DNA of 64,000 nt from Calamus simplicifolius (GCA_900491605.1 UESW01004423.1:1741710-1805709); one strand, 5' to 3'; shown: positions 53,930-64,000, counted from the first letter of the stretch. Numbers and translations are program-made. The notes: generated by a model not told the origin, from the sequence alone.

Positions 53930-54970
53930 GGGCCGACCAGGAATGGTCGGGGTCGACTCAGCGGGCTTGGAGACACCGGGGCTGAGCGGGGCCGACCAGG
54001 AATGGTCGAGACCGACTCGGTGGGCTTGGAGATGCCAGGGCCGATCGGGGTCGACCAGGAATGGTCGAGGCCGACCAGGAAGGCGGGCTTGGAGACGCTG
54101 GGACCGAGCGGGGCCGACCAGGAATGGTCGGGGCCGACTCGGCGGGCTTGGAGACGCCGGGGCCGATCGGGGCCGATCAGGAATGGTCGGGGCCGACTCG
54201 GCGGGCTTAGAGATGTCGGGGCCGAGCGGGGCCGACCAAAAATGGTCGGGGCCGACTCGGCGGGCTTGGAGAAGTCGGGGCCGACTCGGCGGGCTTGGAG
54301 ACGCGGGGCCGACCAGGAATGGTCGGGGCTGGCTCGACGGGCTTGCAGATGCCGGGGCTGATCGGGGCCGACCAGGAATGGTCGGGGCCGGCTCGACGGG
54401 CTTGGAGACGAGCGGGGCCGACCAGGAATGGTCGGGGCCGACTCGGCTGGCTTGGAGACGCCGGGGCCGATCGGGGCCGACCAGGAATGGTCGTGGCCGG
54501 CTCGGCAGGCTTGGAGACGCCGGGGCAGATCGGGGCCGACCAGGAATGGTCGGGCCGACTCGGCGGCTTGGAGACGTCGGGGCCGACTCGGGATGGTCGG
54601 GGCCGACTCGGCGGGCTTTGAGATGCCGAGGACGAGCGGGGCCGACCAGGAATGGTCGGGGCCGACTATGCGGGCTTGGAGATGTCGGGGCCAATCGGGG
54701 CCGACCAGGAATGGTCAGGGCCGACTCGGCGGGCTTGGAGACACCGGGGCCGAGCGGGGCTAACCAGGAATGGTCGGGGCCGACTCGGCGGGCTTGGAGA
54801 TGCCGGGGCCGATCGGGGCCAACCAGGAATGGTCGGGGCCGACTCAGCGAGCTTGGAGACGCCGGGGCCGATCGGGGCCGACCAGGAATGGTCGGGGCCG
54901 ACTCGGCGGGTTTGGAGACGCCGGGGCCGACCAGGAATGGTCGGGGCCAACTCGGCGGGCTTGGAGACGC
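53930..54970. repeat. 59-60 bp GC-rich tandem array in the D LTR
   Basis: About 17 copies of a unit with GACCAGGAATGGTCGGGGCC, GACTCGGCGGGCTTGGAGAC and GCCGGGGCCGATCGGGGCC occur. The 405-codon plus frame and the 366-codon minus frame across it are repeat artefacts. Confidence 0.93.
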
Positions 54971-55026
54971 TGGGGCCACACTAATGTTTTGCCGAACTTG
55001 CCCTTGTGGCTATACCAGCAATATCA

Positions 55027-55042
55027 TATGCCCCCACGCCTC
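55027..55042 (-). promoter_or_regulatory. Polypurine tract of element D
   Basis: The minus strand reads GGCGTGGGGGCATA directly before the LTR start TGATATT, as in element A. Confidence 0.75.
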
Positions 55043-55440
55043 GAGCACTAAGGACTACGTGCTTGTAGTCTTTTGGGAGAAAGGAGCGCGAAAATTCAAA
55101 AAATGATTGCCTCCTCAGTGCGCTTTCAATGGCTTGATGAGCTGGCGCTTCATCCCGAGGCAGTGTCGCCTCGAAGATCTCCTGCAATCATGCTGTAGGT
55201 GGGGGATGACGTTGGCATCGGACGCTGCGGAGAGGAAGCTCATTGGGGAATGGAAAAAGGCAAGGGTCATCGTTGCTTCTCCAATTTCTATGCTCTGCGA
55301 TTGGTCGGGGATCATGCCCCTTGGGACGAATTGAGGCGGCACATCTTGGGCGCAGGCAAGATTTTCGGCTGACAGCCCTTGGCGCAATAGATGTGTGCCA
55401 CGTGATGGGATCTCGAGCGTCGCTGGCCGGAGATGGAGGG

Positions 55441-55448
55441 TATAAAAG
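55441..55448 (+). promoter_or_regulatory. TATA box of the antisense gene, element D
   Basis: TATAAAAG in GAGGGTATAAAAGCATTTC lies 124 bp before ATG 55572. It is the best of the three antisense-gene TATA boxes. Confidence 0.72.
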
Positions 55449-56430
55449 CATTTCAAGAGCCTGGGAAAACTTTTACACTACCATTGCTTTCTTCCACCTT
55501 CTTCTTCCCTAAGCTCTTCTGCGACCTGAGCCCTCCTAACTCCCAGGTCAGTTTCATCCTTTTCCTCACCCATGGACCATCATGCCGTTAGGGAGGGTAA
55601 GAGACCCGTAGAAGAGTCTTCCCATTCCAGTAGTGAAAACCGGGCCCCTTTAGCTAGCCAAATGCCTCGGCCGATGGGCGGCATCACCATCCGCGATCGA
55701 TCAAGGGCGATAGGACCTCCGTCCACCTCAGGCTCCCCTATGAGGGCAATCCTTGTGTCCTCCCGCCGTTCGGCACTTCCTTCGGCGGTGAGTTCTGATC
55801 CAGCAGGTCCAGTGGGGGTGGCCTCAACCATGACCCCTGAGGATGTAGAGGCCGTTAGGGCTAAGTACCTGGTCCCTGATTTCATCGGCCTGTCCGCGCC
55901 GGGGCCCGAAGATAGGGTGACCTCTGACCACCCCGGTCGGGTCGCTCTATATGAGGAGTTCTTCCGATGCAGACTGCGCCTTCCTTTCCATCCTTTTTTC
56001 CTAAACCTCTTAGATAGGTATAGGTTAGTGCCGGCGCAGTTGACTCCGAATTCGATCCGGATCATCTGCGCCTTCGTTATTCTTTGCTACTTCCAGGAGG
56101 CCCGGCCAAGGCTGTCTCTATTCCGAGCTTTCTATAAGCTCCGTCGTTAGGGTGAGGGGGCCTGGTGGGCATTTACCGCCAGGCCGGGTAGAGCCTTCCC
56201 TTTAGGTCTCCCAGCCAAAATTAGGGGATGGAAACCTCGATTCCTTTTTGCCCATGTCGAGGGGGTAAGGGCTGCTTGGAGGGAGCCAGATACTAGTTCT
56301 AATGATGATTCCACCATAAGGGATAGGGACAGGGAACTATTCACCCAATTGTCTAATTTCCAAATCACCGGCTACAAGGAACTCCTATCCGAGGAGAACC
56401 CGGTAGAGGCTGAGTTGGCCCCGGCGGCCG

Positions 56431-56513
56431 GTGAGCTTGACGCCCGATTTCTTCTGTCTCAACCCAAGATTTGCTGTACGCCATTGCTAATGCCTGTCAC
56501 CCTTTTGGTGTAG
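56431..56513 (+). other. Intron 1 of the antisense gene, element D
   Basis: The donor is GGCCG/GTGAGC and the acceptor CTTTTGGTGTAG. The length is 83 bp and the phase is 1, the same length, phase and donor as in element A. It follows LLSEENPVEAELAPAA. Confidence 0.72.
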
Positions 56514-57171
56514 CGATGAAGGTCTCCGCTAGCGATTTCGAGGCTGCCTTGAAGAAAAAGAGGCAGGCGACCAAAGAGACGTCCAGGCCGGCGAAGAGGA
56601 TTTGAAGAAGGGAGCCGGCCAGGTCGATTGAAGCCCTCATAGCCCCGACGCCTACGGAAGAGCCGGCTGAGAAGAAGCCGGTTAGAGGAGTGGTCCCAGA
56701 GCCGGCCGGGGCCGAAGTTGAAGAAGGAGAGACTCCGGCCACCACTGAGCCGATGGTGGTGGTTTTAGATGCGGAGGAGGTTCTTGCCGCCGCCGATATG
56801 CCCAAGGCGGGGCAGGTCACAACCGCTATCGGCCCTCCGGCTGCTGCAGAGCCGGGAGTGGAGAATGCTTCCCTAACGTCGGCGAGGGGGAGCCAGTCGC
56901 CAGGGAGTCCTGGGCTGGGGTGGAGGTGACCAAGAAGCGGGGAGGCGAGTCGGGGAGCTCATCCCATCAACCGACGCGTTGCCCGACCTGCCCCCAGGTC
57001 GAAGGTCCGCATGAGGGACTGACGTGGCCAGTCCCCACACCCAGCTCATTGGCGGACACAGCATAAGCTGCCCGCCTACTGTCAGGAGTTCGGACTGCCG
57101 AGTCCAAGGAGGCGACGCAGGGATTGAGCCACTCCGCACTCCTGGATATGATAATGGTTGCTGTTGTCCAG

Positions 57172-57242
57172 GTAATTTTTGAGCTTTCCTCATTCTTTTG
57201 ATGTTTCCATTTCCTATGGTCAACATGCTCCCTTTGCTACAG
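57172..57242 (+). other. Intron 2 of the antisense gene, element D
   Basis: The donor is GTCCAG/GTAATT and the acceptor CCCTTTGCTACAG. It is 71 bp long and T-rich. The next exon opens the coiled coil, as after the 73-bp intron in element A. Confidence 0.72.
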
Positions 57243-58394
57243 TTGGCCAACAGCGCAATTGGCCTTCGTGAGGCATTGGCCCACTCCTCGAATACGCTTA
57301 TCAAGGCTATGGCGCGGGCCGATAAATACAAGAAAGAGAGCATGGCGCAGTCCCAAAGCCTTGCTCATCTTCATCGAGAGGCCTCGGCCCGGAAGGAGAG
57401 TCTGGCCGGCCGACTAAGGGAGGTGGAGAGCCAGGCTTCCGCAGCAAGGCCAAGATGGAGCTGGCCTCGGAAAAACCAAAGGCCGCTGCGCACAGAACGA
57501 GGAGTTGACCCGACGGCTCCAACGCACTGAGGAGGAAGCCCGGGCTGCTACGGAGAGGGCAGCTGCTGCAGAGAAGGCGGCGGTGGAGGCGGGCTCGGAG
57601 AAGGCAGGAGCAGTGGCCTGTACTGATGAGGCCAGTGCCCGTGCTGAAGAGGCCAAAAGCAGGGCTTGGGAGGCCGAAGCACGAGCCAAGGAGGCCGAGG
57701 CCAGGGCGCAGCGGGCTGAGGCCGAGGCGGAGCAGGCCGTCTCCAACTATAAGGCCTCGCCAGAGTTCAAGCAGGAAGTCATCGAGGCTGGCCTCGATGC
57801 TTATGTCCAAGGCTTCGAGATGTGCAATGTTAAAGTATCTACGGCCCTCGAGATCAACATCTCTGAGCTTGATGAAATCCGGCCTGGGGAGTCTGACGAG
57901 GAGCCAGCAGAGAAGGAGAACGAGAAGATGCCCGGCCCAGGCGAACCTTGAGGATCCACCGCCCATTTTCTTTTTCTTTGATTCGTGTAACCGGCCCTAG
58001 GCCCGATTTTGTACTTCCCTTCAATTGTTAATGAAGAAGAACTTTTTTTGCCAAAATTTCTTTACATTTTGCTTCATCTGTTCCTTCTTCCTTTGGGAAA
58101 AACGCCTTACTGCGCAACCAACGATTGAATGGGTCACGTACCTGTTGGTGAAGGGGGGAGGGCTTTCCTTCTGAAATGTTTTCTCAACTTTGAATGTTGC
58201 GCATATTGACAATGTCATAGCCGAATCGCATTTTTGGACTGGCCAATGCTCGAATGCGTCTCCAGGATGTAAGCCGGCTATGTGGAAAGTCACTCGAGAT
58301 GCCTTATGTCGTTGTAGACTGTTCAAAGGGAGATTCATCTGCACATGAATCCTCTGAAGGCTCGGAATGATCCACGGGCGACTTAGTGCCAAGA

Positions 58395-58580
58395 TTAATC
58401 TTGAAGGCGCTGGGACCGACCAAAGATGGTCGGGGCTGACTCGGCCAACTTGGGGATGCCGAGGCCGAGTGGGGTTGACCAGGGGAGGCCTACGCCGACT
58501 CGGTCAATATTGGAGATGCCTAGGCCGGTCGGGGCCGACCAGGAAAGGTCGGGGCCGAGCCGGCCGACTCGGAGTCTGTG
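58395..58580. repeat. Internal copies of the D LTR array unit
   Basis: Three diverged units, such as GACCAAAGATGGTCGGGGCT followed by GACTCGGCC, and GACCAGGAAAGGTCGGGGCC, clearly match the LTR array at 53930-54970. They lie outside the LTR, between the antisense gene and the 141-bp array. Confidence 0.82.
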
Positions 58581-58630
58581 AGGGCCAAACAGGGCCCTTT
58601 AGAGCCGTCTCGATGGTCTAGGTTCCGTAT

Positions 58631-59450
58631 AAGGGGCGACTCGATCGGGTACGGAGCTGTTAGAGTCTTAACCGACTTGGGGGCACTGTCGTGCCGGGGC
58701 TGAGTGGTGTCCCATTAGCCATGATGCCGGCAAACTCCTTTTGAACCACCTCGGGGGTTTGTGTGCCGCCCGAGGGGCAACTCGACCGGGTATGGAGTTG
58801 TTAGGATCTTAACTGACTCGGGGGGCACCGCCGTGCCAGGGCCGAGTGGTGTCCCATTAGCCGCGATGCCGGCGAGCTCCTTTGAACCACCTCGGGGGTT
58901 TGTGTGCCGCCCGAGGGGCGACTCGACCGGGTACAGAGCTGTTAGGGTCTTAACCGACTTAGGGGCACCGCCGTGCCGGGGCCGAGTGGTATCCCGTTAG
59001 CCGTGATGCCGGTGAGCTCCTTTTTAACCACCTCGGAGGTTTGTGTGCCGCCGAGGTGTGACTCAACCGGGTACGGAGCTGTTAGGGTCTTAACCGACTC
59101 GGAGGCACCGCCGTGCCGGGGCTGAGTGGTGTCCCGTTAGCCATGATGCCGGCGAGCTCCTTTTGAATCACATCGGGGGTTTGTGTGCCGCCCGAGGGAT
59201 GACTCGACCGGGTACGGAGCTGTTAGGGTCTTAACCGACTCGGGCGCACTGATGTGCCGGACCGAGTGGTGTCCCGTTAGCCGCGATGCCGGTGAGCTCC
59301 TTTTGAACCACCTCGGGGGTTTGTGTGCCACCCGAGGGATGACTTGACTGGGTACGGAGCTATTAGGGTCTTAACCGACTCGGGGGCACCACCGTGCCGG
59401 GGCCGAGTGGTGTCCCGTTAGCCACGATGCCGGCGAGCTCCTTTTGCGAG
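58631..59450. repeat. 141-bp tandem array in element D
   Basis: About six copies of a unit with GTTAGGGTCTTAACCGACTC, GTGGTGTCCCGTTAGCC and ACCTCGGGGGTTTGTGTGCC occur. The GTGTGCC landmark is at 58761, 58902, 59043, 59183 and 59323. It occupies the place of the 24-bp array of element A. Confidence 0.93.
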
Positions 59451-59596
59451 ATCTGGTCCTTGGATATAGGGGAGAGTAGGCTGTGACATCGGAAGGGACC
59501 CCTTTATTGCTCGTACTTTAGGGGAATACATCATTGATAATATTGGCGGAGGTTCCACATTCTAGGTACGTGGAATAGGTCGCCCGTCGAGCTCTT

Positions 59597-60600
59597 CTAG
59601 TTTGTATGCCCCCCGGTGAAGTGTCTCGGCAACGCGATAAGGACCCTCCCAATTGGGGGATAGCTTGCCCCCTCTGTAGGCTTGGATACCTCAGCCTTCC
59701 TCAAAACCAAGTCTCCGCGGCGAAAGACCTTGGGATGAACTCGGGCATTGTAGTACTTGGTCGCTCGCTGACGGAAGGTCGCCATGCGCAGCTCGCCCGG
59801 TCATGCGCTTTGTCGATGAAGTCTAGATTAGCCCGTATCAGTACAGAGCTGTTTTGCTCGTTGAAGGACTCCATGCACGGACTGGGCAGTCCGATCTCAA
59901 CGGGAATGACGGCTTCAGATCCGAAGACAAGACTGAAGGGAGTCTCGCCCGTCGGGGCCCTGGGGGTTGTGTGGTAAGCCCATATCACACTGGGGAGTTC
60001 CTCCACCCATCGACCCTTGGACCCATCTAGCTGGGTCCTGAGCCCTCTGAGTATGGTGTGGTTCATGACTTCGGCCTCTCCATTGGTCTGGGGGTGGCCG
60101 ACAGGTGAATCGGTGATGAATGCCTAGCTCGTCACAGAAAGCCTTAAATGCTTCATTGTTGAATTGGCGGCCGTTGTCTGTGACGAGGGTATGAGGTAGG
60201 CCAAAACGGCATATAATCGACTTCCAAAAGAAGGCGTTGACCTTACTTTCGGTGATCTTAGCCAGTGCCTCGACCTCGACCCATTTGGTGAAGTAGTCAA
60301 TGGCGACTAGCAAGAATCTCCGCTGCCCTGAAGCTGGGGGAATGGCCGAGGATATCCATTCCCCATTGAGCGAAAGGCCAGGGGATCGAGAGCGGGTTCA
60401 GCGGGGTGGACGGTTGATGCTGGATGTGCGCGTGGTGCTGACAACCATCGCACTTCTGAACTATTTTGGCCGCGTCCTCCCTCATAGTGAGCCAGAAGTA
60501 TCCCTGACGGAGAGCCTTCTGGGCTAGGGACCTGCCCCCAGATGATTTCTACAGATACCTTCGTGGATTTCTCTGAGGATGTAGTCGGCGTCAGCGGATC
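59597..60600 (-). pseudogene. Integrase of element D
   Basis: On the minus strand the zinc region reads KIVQKCDGCQHHAHIQHQPS. The core starts PWPFAQWGMDILG. After a frame change, VAIDYFTKWVEVEALAKITE, LPHTLVTDNGRQFNNEAFK and, in another frame, SMGGGTPQCDMGLPHN appear. The C-terminal part has RATKYYNARVHPKVFRRGDL. Both core aspartates are present. Frame changes near 60310, 60120 and 59780 inactivate it. Confidence 0.87.
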
Positions 60601-60963
60601 CTACACACTTGAGCAGGGGGTAGGAGAATGACCTTCTGTATAGATGCCCGTCCAGGAGGACAAATTTGGAGGCCCTCCACTGAGTAGCCTGGCTTCGTTG
60701 CGATCGTCAGGGAGAGTGCCGTCAGTGAGATAGCGGACGTAGGCATCCATCCATGTGGGCTCTTAAGTGAGCATGAGGACTTTCTCGCTGTCCTCTATGC
60801 TGGGCCTTTCTAAGTATTCGATGTAAGCGTCCCTTGCCATGCCGTCGGCAGAGGTAGCCAGATGAGAAAGGATGTCGGCCTTGGTGTTCTCACTCCGGGG
60901 AATGTAACTGATACTGAAGTAAGCTAAAGAAGGTCAAGAGCCGAACCTTGCCCAAGTACTGAG

Positions 60964-61300
60964 TCATAACAGGGTCACGCGCCTCGTACTCTCCGTTGAT
61001 TTCCCGGAGACAAGTTGCAAGTCTGTGAAAGCCCTGAGACGCCTTATCCCAAACTCCTGGGCTAGCCTTAATCCGGCCAGCAGGGCTTCGTACTCAACTT
61101 GATTATTGGTGGCTTCGAATAGAAACCGCAGGGCGCATTCTGTCCTCTCTCCGTCCGGCCTGGGAGAATGAGGCCGGCGCCGCTTCCCTGAGAGTTTGAT
61201 GCGCCATCCACATGAAGGATCCAAGTTTCTCCATCGCCGCTTGGTTCGGGCTCGCGCTATTCCTTGGTAACTTCCTCAGTCGCCTCATCCCCAAGTGCAC
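60964..61300 (-). pseudogene. Second RNase H (archaeal-type) of element D
   Basis: Pieces read GSFMWMAHQTLREAAPASF in one frame and TECALRFLFEATNNQVEYEA, LLAGLRLAQEFGIRRLRAFT in another. They match the second RNase H of element A (11546-11908). The N-terminal HVDGAS-type motif has decayed: MWMAHQ stands at its place, in the region of a frame change. Confidence 0.78.
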
Positions 61301-61720
61301 TCAACTAGGAAGTCGGCTAAAACTTGGGACTTCAGAGCCGGTCGTGCCTGGAAGGAGAGGTCGAACTCTCCTAGCTTGATAGCCCATTTGGCGAGTCGGC
61401 CTGAGGTATCCGGACAGGCCAGGATGGCTTGGAGGGGCTGGTCCGTGAGCACCATGATGGGATGGGCTTGAAAGTATGGGCGGAGACGTCGAGCGGAGAC
61501 TATCAGGGCAAGGATAACTTTCTCTGTCTTGGAGTACCTAACTTCTGCGTCATGGAGGACCTTGCTCACATAATAGACGGGTCTCTGGGTCCCGCCAATG
61601 TCAAGATGCACCAAGACCGAACTAACGGCCTCTGGAGAAGCGGCGAGGTAGAGGAAAAGGCTTTCTCCATCCCTTGGCTTAGACAGGAGCGGCGGAGAGG
61701 ATAAATGCCTTCAACCTATC
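61285..61720 (-). pseudogene. RNase H (first) of element D
   Basis: The open part is MVHLDIGGTQRPVYYVSKVL, then RYSKTEKVILALIVSARRLR, HPIMVLTDQPLQAILACPD and LAKWAIKLGEFDLSFQARP, typical of gypsy RNase H. The start joins the reverse transcriptase thumb through a frame change near 61680. Confidence 0.85.
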
Positions 61721-62700
61721 GAAGGCTCTCTGGCAGTCGTCTGTCCACTCGAAGCTGTTCACCTTCCGCAGGGCCTTGAAGAAGGGTAAACACCTCTCGG
61801 CCGATTTGGAGAGGAAACAACTCAGAGCCGCCACTCTTCCTGTCAGTCGTTGCACTTCCTTCTTGCTGGATAGTGGCCTCATGTCAAGGATGGCGCTGAT
61901 CTTCTCTGGGTTTGCCTCGATCCCCCGCTGGGTCACCATAAAACCCAGGAACCTGCCGTCGTGACCCCGAAAGCACACTTTTTGGGGTTCAGCTTGACTT
62001 GGAAATGACGGAGGTTGTTGAAGGTTTCCTCTAAGTCAGAGACGTGATTGGAGGCATGGGTGCTCTTTGTCAGCATATCATCCACATAGACCTCCATATT
62101 TTGGCCTAGCTGATCTTGGAATACCCTATTCATCAACCTCTGGTAGGTTGTCCCCATTTTTGAGGCCAAAAGGCATCACTTTATAGCAATAAATGCCTTT
62201 CTCCATCACAAAGTATGTGTGCTCCTCGTCATTGGGGTCCATCCTTATCTGATTATATCCGGAGAAGGCGTCCATGAAACTGAGGAGCTCATGCCCGGAG
62301 GTGGAATCCACCAACTGATCTATCCTTGGCAGGGGAAAACTGACTTTTGGACACACCTTGTTAAGGTCGGTGAAGTCGATACAAATTCTTCAGCTCCCGC
62401 TTGCCTTTCGCACCATGACCACATTAGCATCCAGCTAGGGTAATGTGCCTACCGGATGTGGCCGGCGCTGAGTAGCTTGTTGACTTCCTCATCGATAGCC
62501 TTTTTCCGGTCGGGAGCGAAGCTTCTCTTCCTTTGGCGGATTGGATGGTGCCTCGGGTCAATGTTGAGTTTATGGGTGATCACCTCTGGAGGGATGCCGG
62601 GCATGTCATACACCGACCAAGCGAAAATGTCCAAATTAGCCCACATGAAGGTTAAGAGGCGCTCCCGGTCCTCCGAGGGAAGGAGTCCGTCGACATGCAC
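61679..62700 (-). pseudogene. Reverse transcriptase of element D
   Basis: The order on the minus strand is FAWSVYDMPGIPPEVITHKL, RQRKRSFAPDRKKAIDEEVN, then SFPLPRIDQLVDSTSGHELL, SFMDAFSGYNQIRMDPNDEE and YKVMPFGLKNG. A frame change follows, then QNMEVYVDDMLTKSTHASNH with the catalytic YVDD at about 62090. The connection reads DGRFLGFMVTQRGIEANPEK. At least three frame changes occur (near 62440, 62150 and 61970). Confidence 0.9.
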
Positions 62701-62732
62701 AGTCCTCGCCGGATCGTCTCCAAGAGGGAAAG

Positions 62733-62990
62733 TTAGGAGGTGCTCGGCTGGTTCTCCTCCCTTGCTGGAATCTTGGGATCAGGCGCTTCTAAAGTTGATT
62801 CAGCTTCCAAAGGACTTGACGCCGCATGATAACAAGGCAGGACTGGGCTGGTCTCGCCGTGCATCTCTCCGACTCCTTCACCAGTGGGGAACTGCACGGG
62901 TGGAGATAATTGCATCAAAAGATTGAGTCCTGGACGCCCGAGAATGGCGTTGTATGCCAAGGGGACACGTACAACCAAGAACTTCATGAT
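62733..62990 (-). pseudogene. Protease C-terminal part of element D
   Basis: MIMKFLVVRVPLAYNAILGR followed by PGLNLL matches the end of the plant gypsy protease, as in element A near 9800. The active-site part would lie to the right and is lost at the junction with copia copy C2 at about 62991. Confidence 0.8.
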
Positions 62991-64000
62991 CACGGAAGTT
63001 AATGGAAGTTACGATTTTATTGTGGAAAAAAAAAAAGGGTCCATCATGGGAAGTTACGATTCCATCGTGGGAAGTTAAGATTCAAAAAAAAAAAAAAAAA
63101 GTTTGTGGGCGTATGGCTTGCTTCTTTATCGCTTTCCTTTCCTTGTTAACCTTTTAACGATTCCAAGTATGTTAGCTTTGGTTGATGCTTAATTGCCGGA
63201 TTCATTATTCCTTAACTGCATGTGATCTTCTTGAATTCATCAAGAATTAGCGTTATATCTGTTTGTCAAGGCCTTCTTGAATGAATTAAGGATTGTCGAA
63301 TCAAAAGATCGCTGAACTATGCTTTGAATGAAGTTTCAGTGCGTATCACTTTTCAGAATCGAATGTCTTGTAAGATAAGTTGAAAAATTATTACAGTAAA
63401 ATTATATGGGTACACTTAAGTCTTTAGTATTCACGTAATATATTATCATTAATTAAATTTAATATCTATATTATGTAATTTGTTAGTGGCCAAATTTGAA
63501 AGTTTATAGGTATCAAATTTAATTAAATAATTCAATTACTCATAATTATGTGATGCTTATAAATGAATGACATAATTGTTTAATGTTATGAGTATATTGA
63601 AGTTCATTGATTATAAATATTTAAGGGTCGCCCAAAGGTTGACTAGTTATTTTATAATTTATGAACATGATGTGGTTAATTAATATGCTTGGTTAGGTAT
63701 GTTTAGCATATCCAAAGATAGCAAACATATCTAATTTGAGTATATATAATTGCTAAGTATGTAAAATTAAAATTAAGCATCAATTATGTTTATGTTGTAT
63801 ATTGTTGTATCACCCAAAGGAGAACTTCAATATGCACTTATTGTTTACTTGATGGAATATGAATAATATTACTCAAAGCATTAATATGTGAGCATGTTTT
63901 CTATATTTGCAGCAACTATTCCTGTTTCTCTTTATTCGCAATCTATGTCTGTTCAAACTTTTAATGGGCTTAATTTTCTGAATGGCGCGAACAAGTTCAG
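62991..64000 (+). mobile_element. Ty1/copia copy C2, same family as C1, partial
   Basis: From CACGGAAGTTAATGGAAG at 62991 the sequence matches C1 from 44559 onwards at high identity, with a few indels in the A-rich tracts, to the end of the window. It holds the second half of the leader and the first codons of gag. The 5' LTR and first part of the leader are missing, so it is truncated where it meets element D. Confidence 0.93.
63890..64000 (+). pseudogene. gag start of copia copy C2
   Basis: The ATG corresponding to 45520 in C1 lies at about 63945 (MSVQTFNGLN). In the T run after GGGCTTAA, C2 has one T fewer than C1 (near 63975), which shifts the frame. The gene continues beyond the window. 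Confidence 0.75.

Larger units (their letters stand above)
53256..55026 (-). repeat. 3' LTR of element D
   Basis: On the minus strand it runs from TGATATTGCTGGTATAGCC (55026) to GGGCGTCATCA (53256), 1771 bp. A TATA box, TATAAAAAG, lies at 53544-53536. Both ends and the internal array match the solo LTR. The preceding polypurine tract is at 55027-55042. Confidence 0.9.
55572..57951 (+). pseudogene. Antisense accessory gene of element D (Transposase_28-like, three exons)
   Basis: This is the best-preserved copy. Exon 1 (55572-56430) starts MDHHAVREGKRPVEESSHSS. The Transposase_28-like domain includes APGPEDRVTSDHPGRVALYE, LRLPFHPFFLNLLDRYRLVP and QLTPNSIRIICAFVILCYFQ. A single TAG at 56148-56150 interrupts it, and the frame then continues to LLSEENPVEAELAPAA. 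Intron 1 is 56431-56513. Exon 2 starts AMKVSASDFEAALKKKRQAT, with a basic cluster and then a Pro/Glu-rich part, and has a TGA at 56603 and a frameshift near 56920. Intron 2 is 57172-57242. Exon 3 starts LANSAIGLREALAHSSNTLI and becomes a long Ala/Glu coiled coil, ending in an acidic tail (ISELDEIRPGESDEEPAEKE). Its frame changes near 57440-57500. A nuclear role is plausible from the basic cluster; the function is unknown. Confidence 0.8.
53256..62990 (-). mobile_element. Tat-type Ty3/gypsy element D, 5'-truncated
   Basis: On the minus strand the parts run from right to left: protease end (62993-62733), reverse transcriptase, RNase H, second RNase H, integrase (to 59597), a 141-bp tandem array, LTR-type units, antisense gene (plus strand), polypurine tract and 3' LTR (55026-53256). 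Gag and the 5' LTR are missing; the copia copy C2 begins at 62991. It is the same family as the solo LTR at 31002-32774. The layout is the same as in element A. Confidence 0.9.

Noticed and set aside
53889..55106. 405-codon open frame (plus), with a 366-codon minus frame over the same DNA
   Set aside because: It lies within the 59-60 bp GC-rich LTR array. The near multiple of three keeps several frames open on both strands at once, and the solo LTR shows the same effect (31560-32796).

Overview
The window is nuclear DNA of a flowering plant, most likely a monocot. It is almost entirely transposable-element sequence, stacked and nested, with plant Ty3/gypsy (Tat-type), Ty1/copia, L1-type LINE, Tourist, hAT-like and CACTA-like signatures. 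The monocot reading rests on overall impression, not on a marker. Only one gene looks like an intact host gene: a RALF-like secreted peptide at 20895-21242 (+). A broken carboxylesterase fragment (about 50731-52030, -) is the only other host-derived coding sequence I recognise.

Layout. 1-4600: decayed Ty1/copia element on the minus strand. 4600-6578: unassigned AT-rich DNA. 6584-18953: Tat-type Ty3/gypsy element A, complete from LTR to LTR with target duplication ATTTT; its pol frames are broken, and a separate gene lies antisense between integrase and the 3' LTR. 18959-24260: gene-bearing stretch with a SINE remnant, a Tourist-type MITE and the RALF gene. 24264-33125: an old plus-strand LINE split by a minus-strand L1-type LINE (24603-30538, 14-bp target duplication) and a solo LTR (31002-32774, target duplication GTTTG). 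33338-33399: (TA)n. 33411-36121: Tat-type element B, with an LTR plus the antisense gene, cut on the right by a Ty1/copia element of SIRE-like type (36122-38770). 38770-39470: hairpin and homopolymer array. 39470-44018: CACTA-like block whose GCGACGC-type palindrome arrays flank an 85-bp satellite with an 857-bp higher-order period. 44019-50725: Ty1/copia element C1 with an inverted LTR at its 3' end. 50731-52030: carboxylesterase pseudogene split by an hAT-like element. 53256-62990: Tat-type element D on the minus strand, with 3' LTR, antisense gene, tandem arrays and pol. 62991-64000: second copy (C2) of the C1 copia family.

The most interesting shared system is the accessory gene in Tat-type elements A, B and D. 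It runs antisense to gag-pol. In each copy a TATA box lies about 110-150 bp before the start codon, and the product has a Transposase_28-like N-terminal domain. A phase-1 intron of 74-83 bp follows the same peptide context in all three copies. In A and D a second intron of 71-73 bp precedes an Ala/Glu-rich coiled coil and an acidic tail. Sequences this divergent that keep the same promoter-exon-intron layout suggest a maintained gene and not a chance antisense frame. A second theme is array birth: each Tat LTR, and the region between integrase and the antisense gene, carries its own GC-rich tandem array, and LTR array units also turn up inside the internal regions of A and D.
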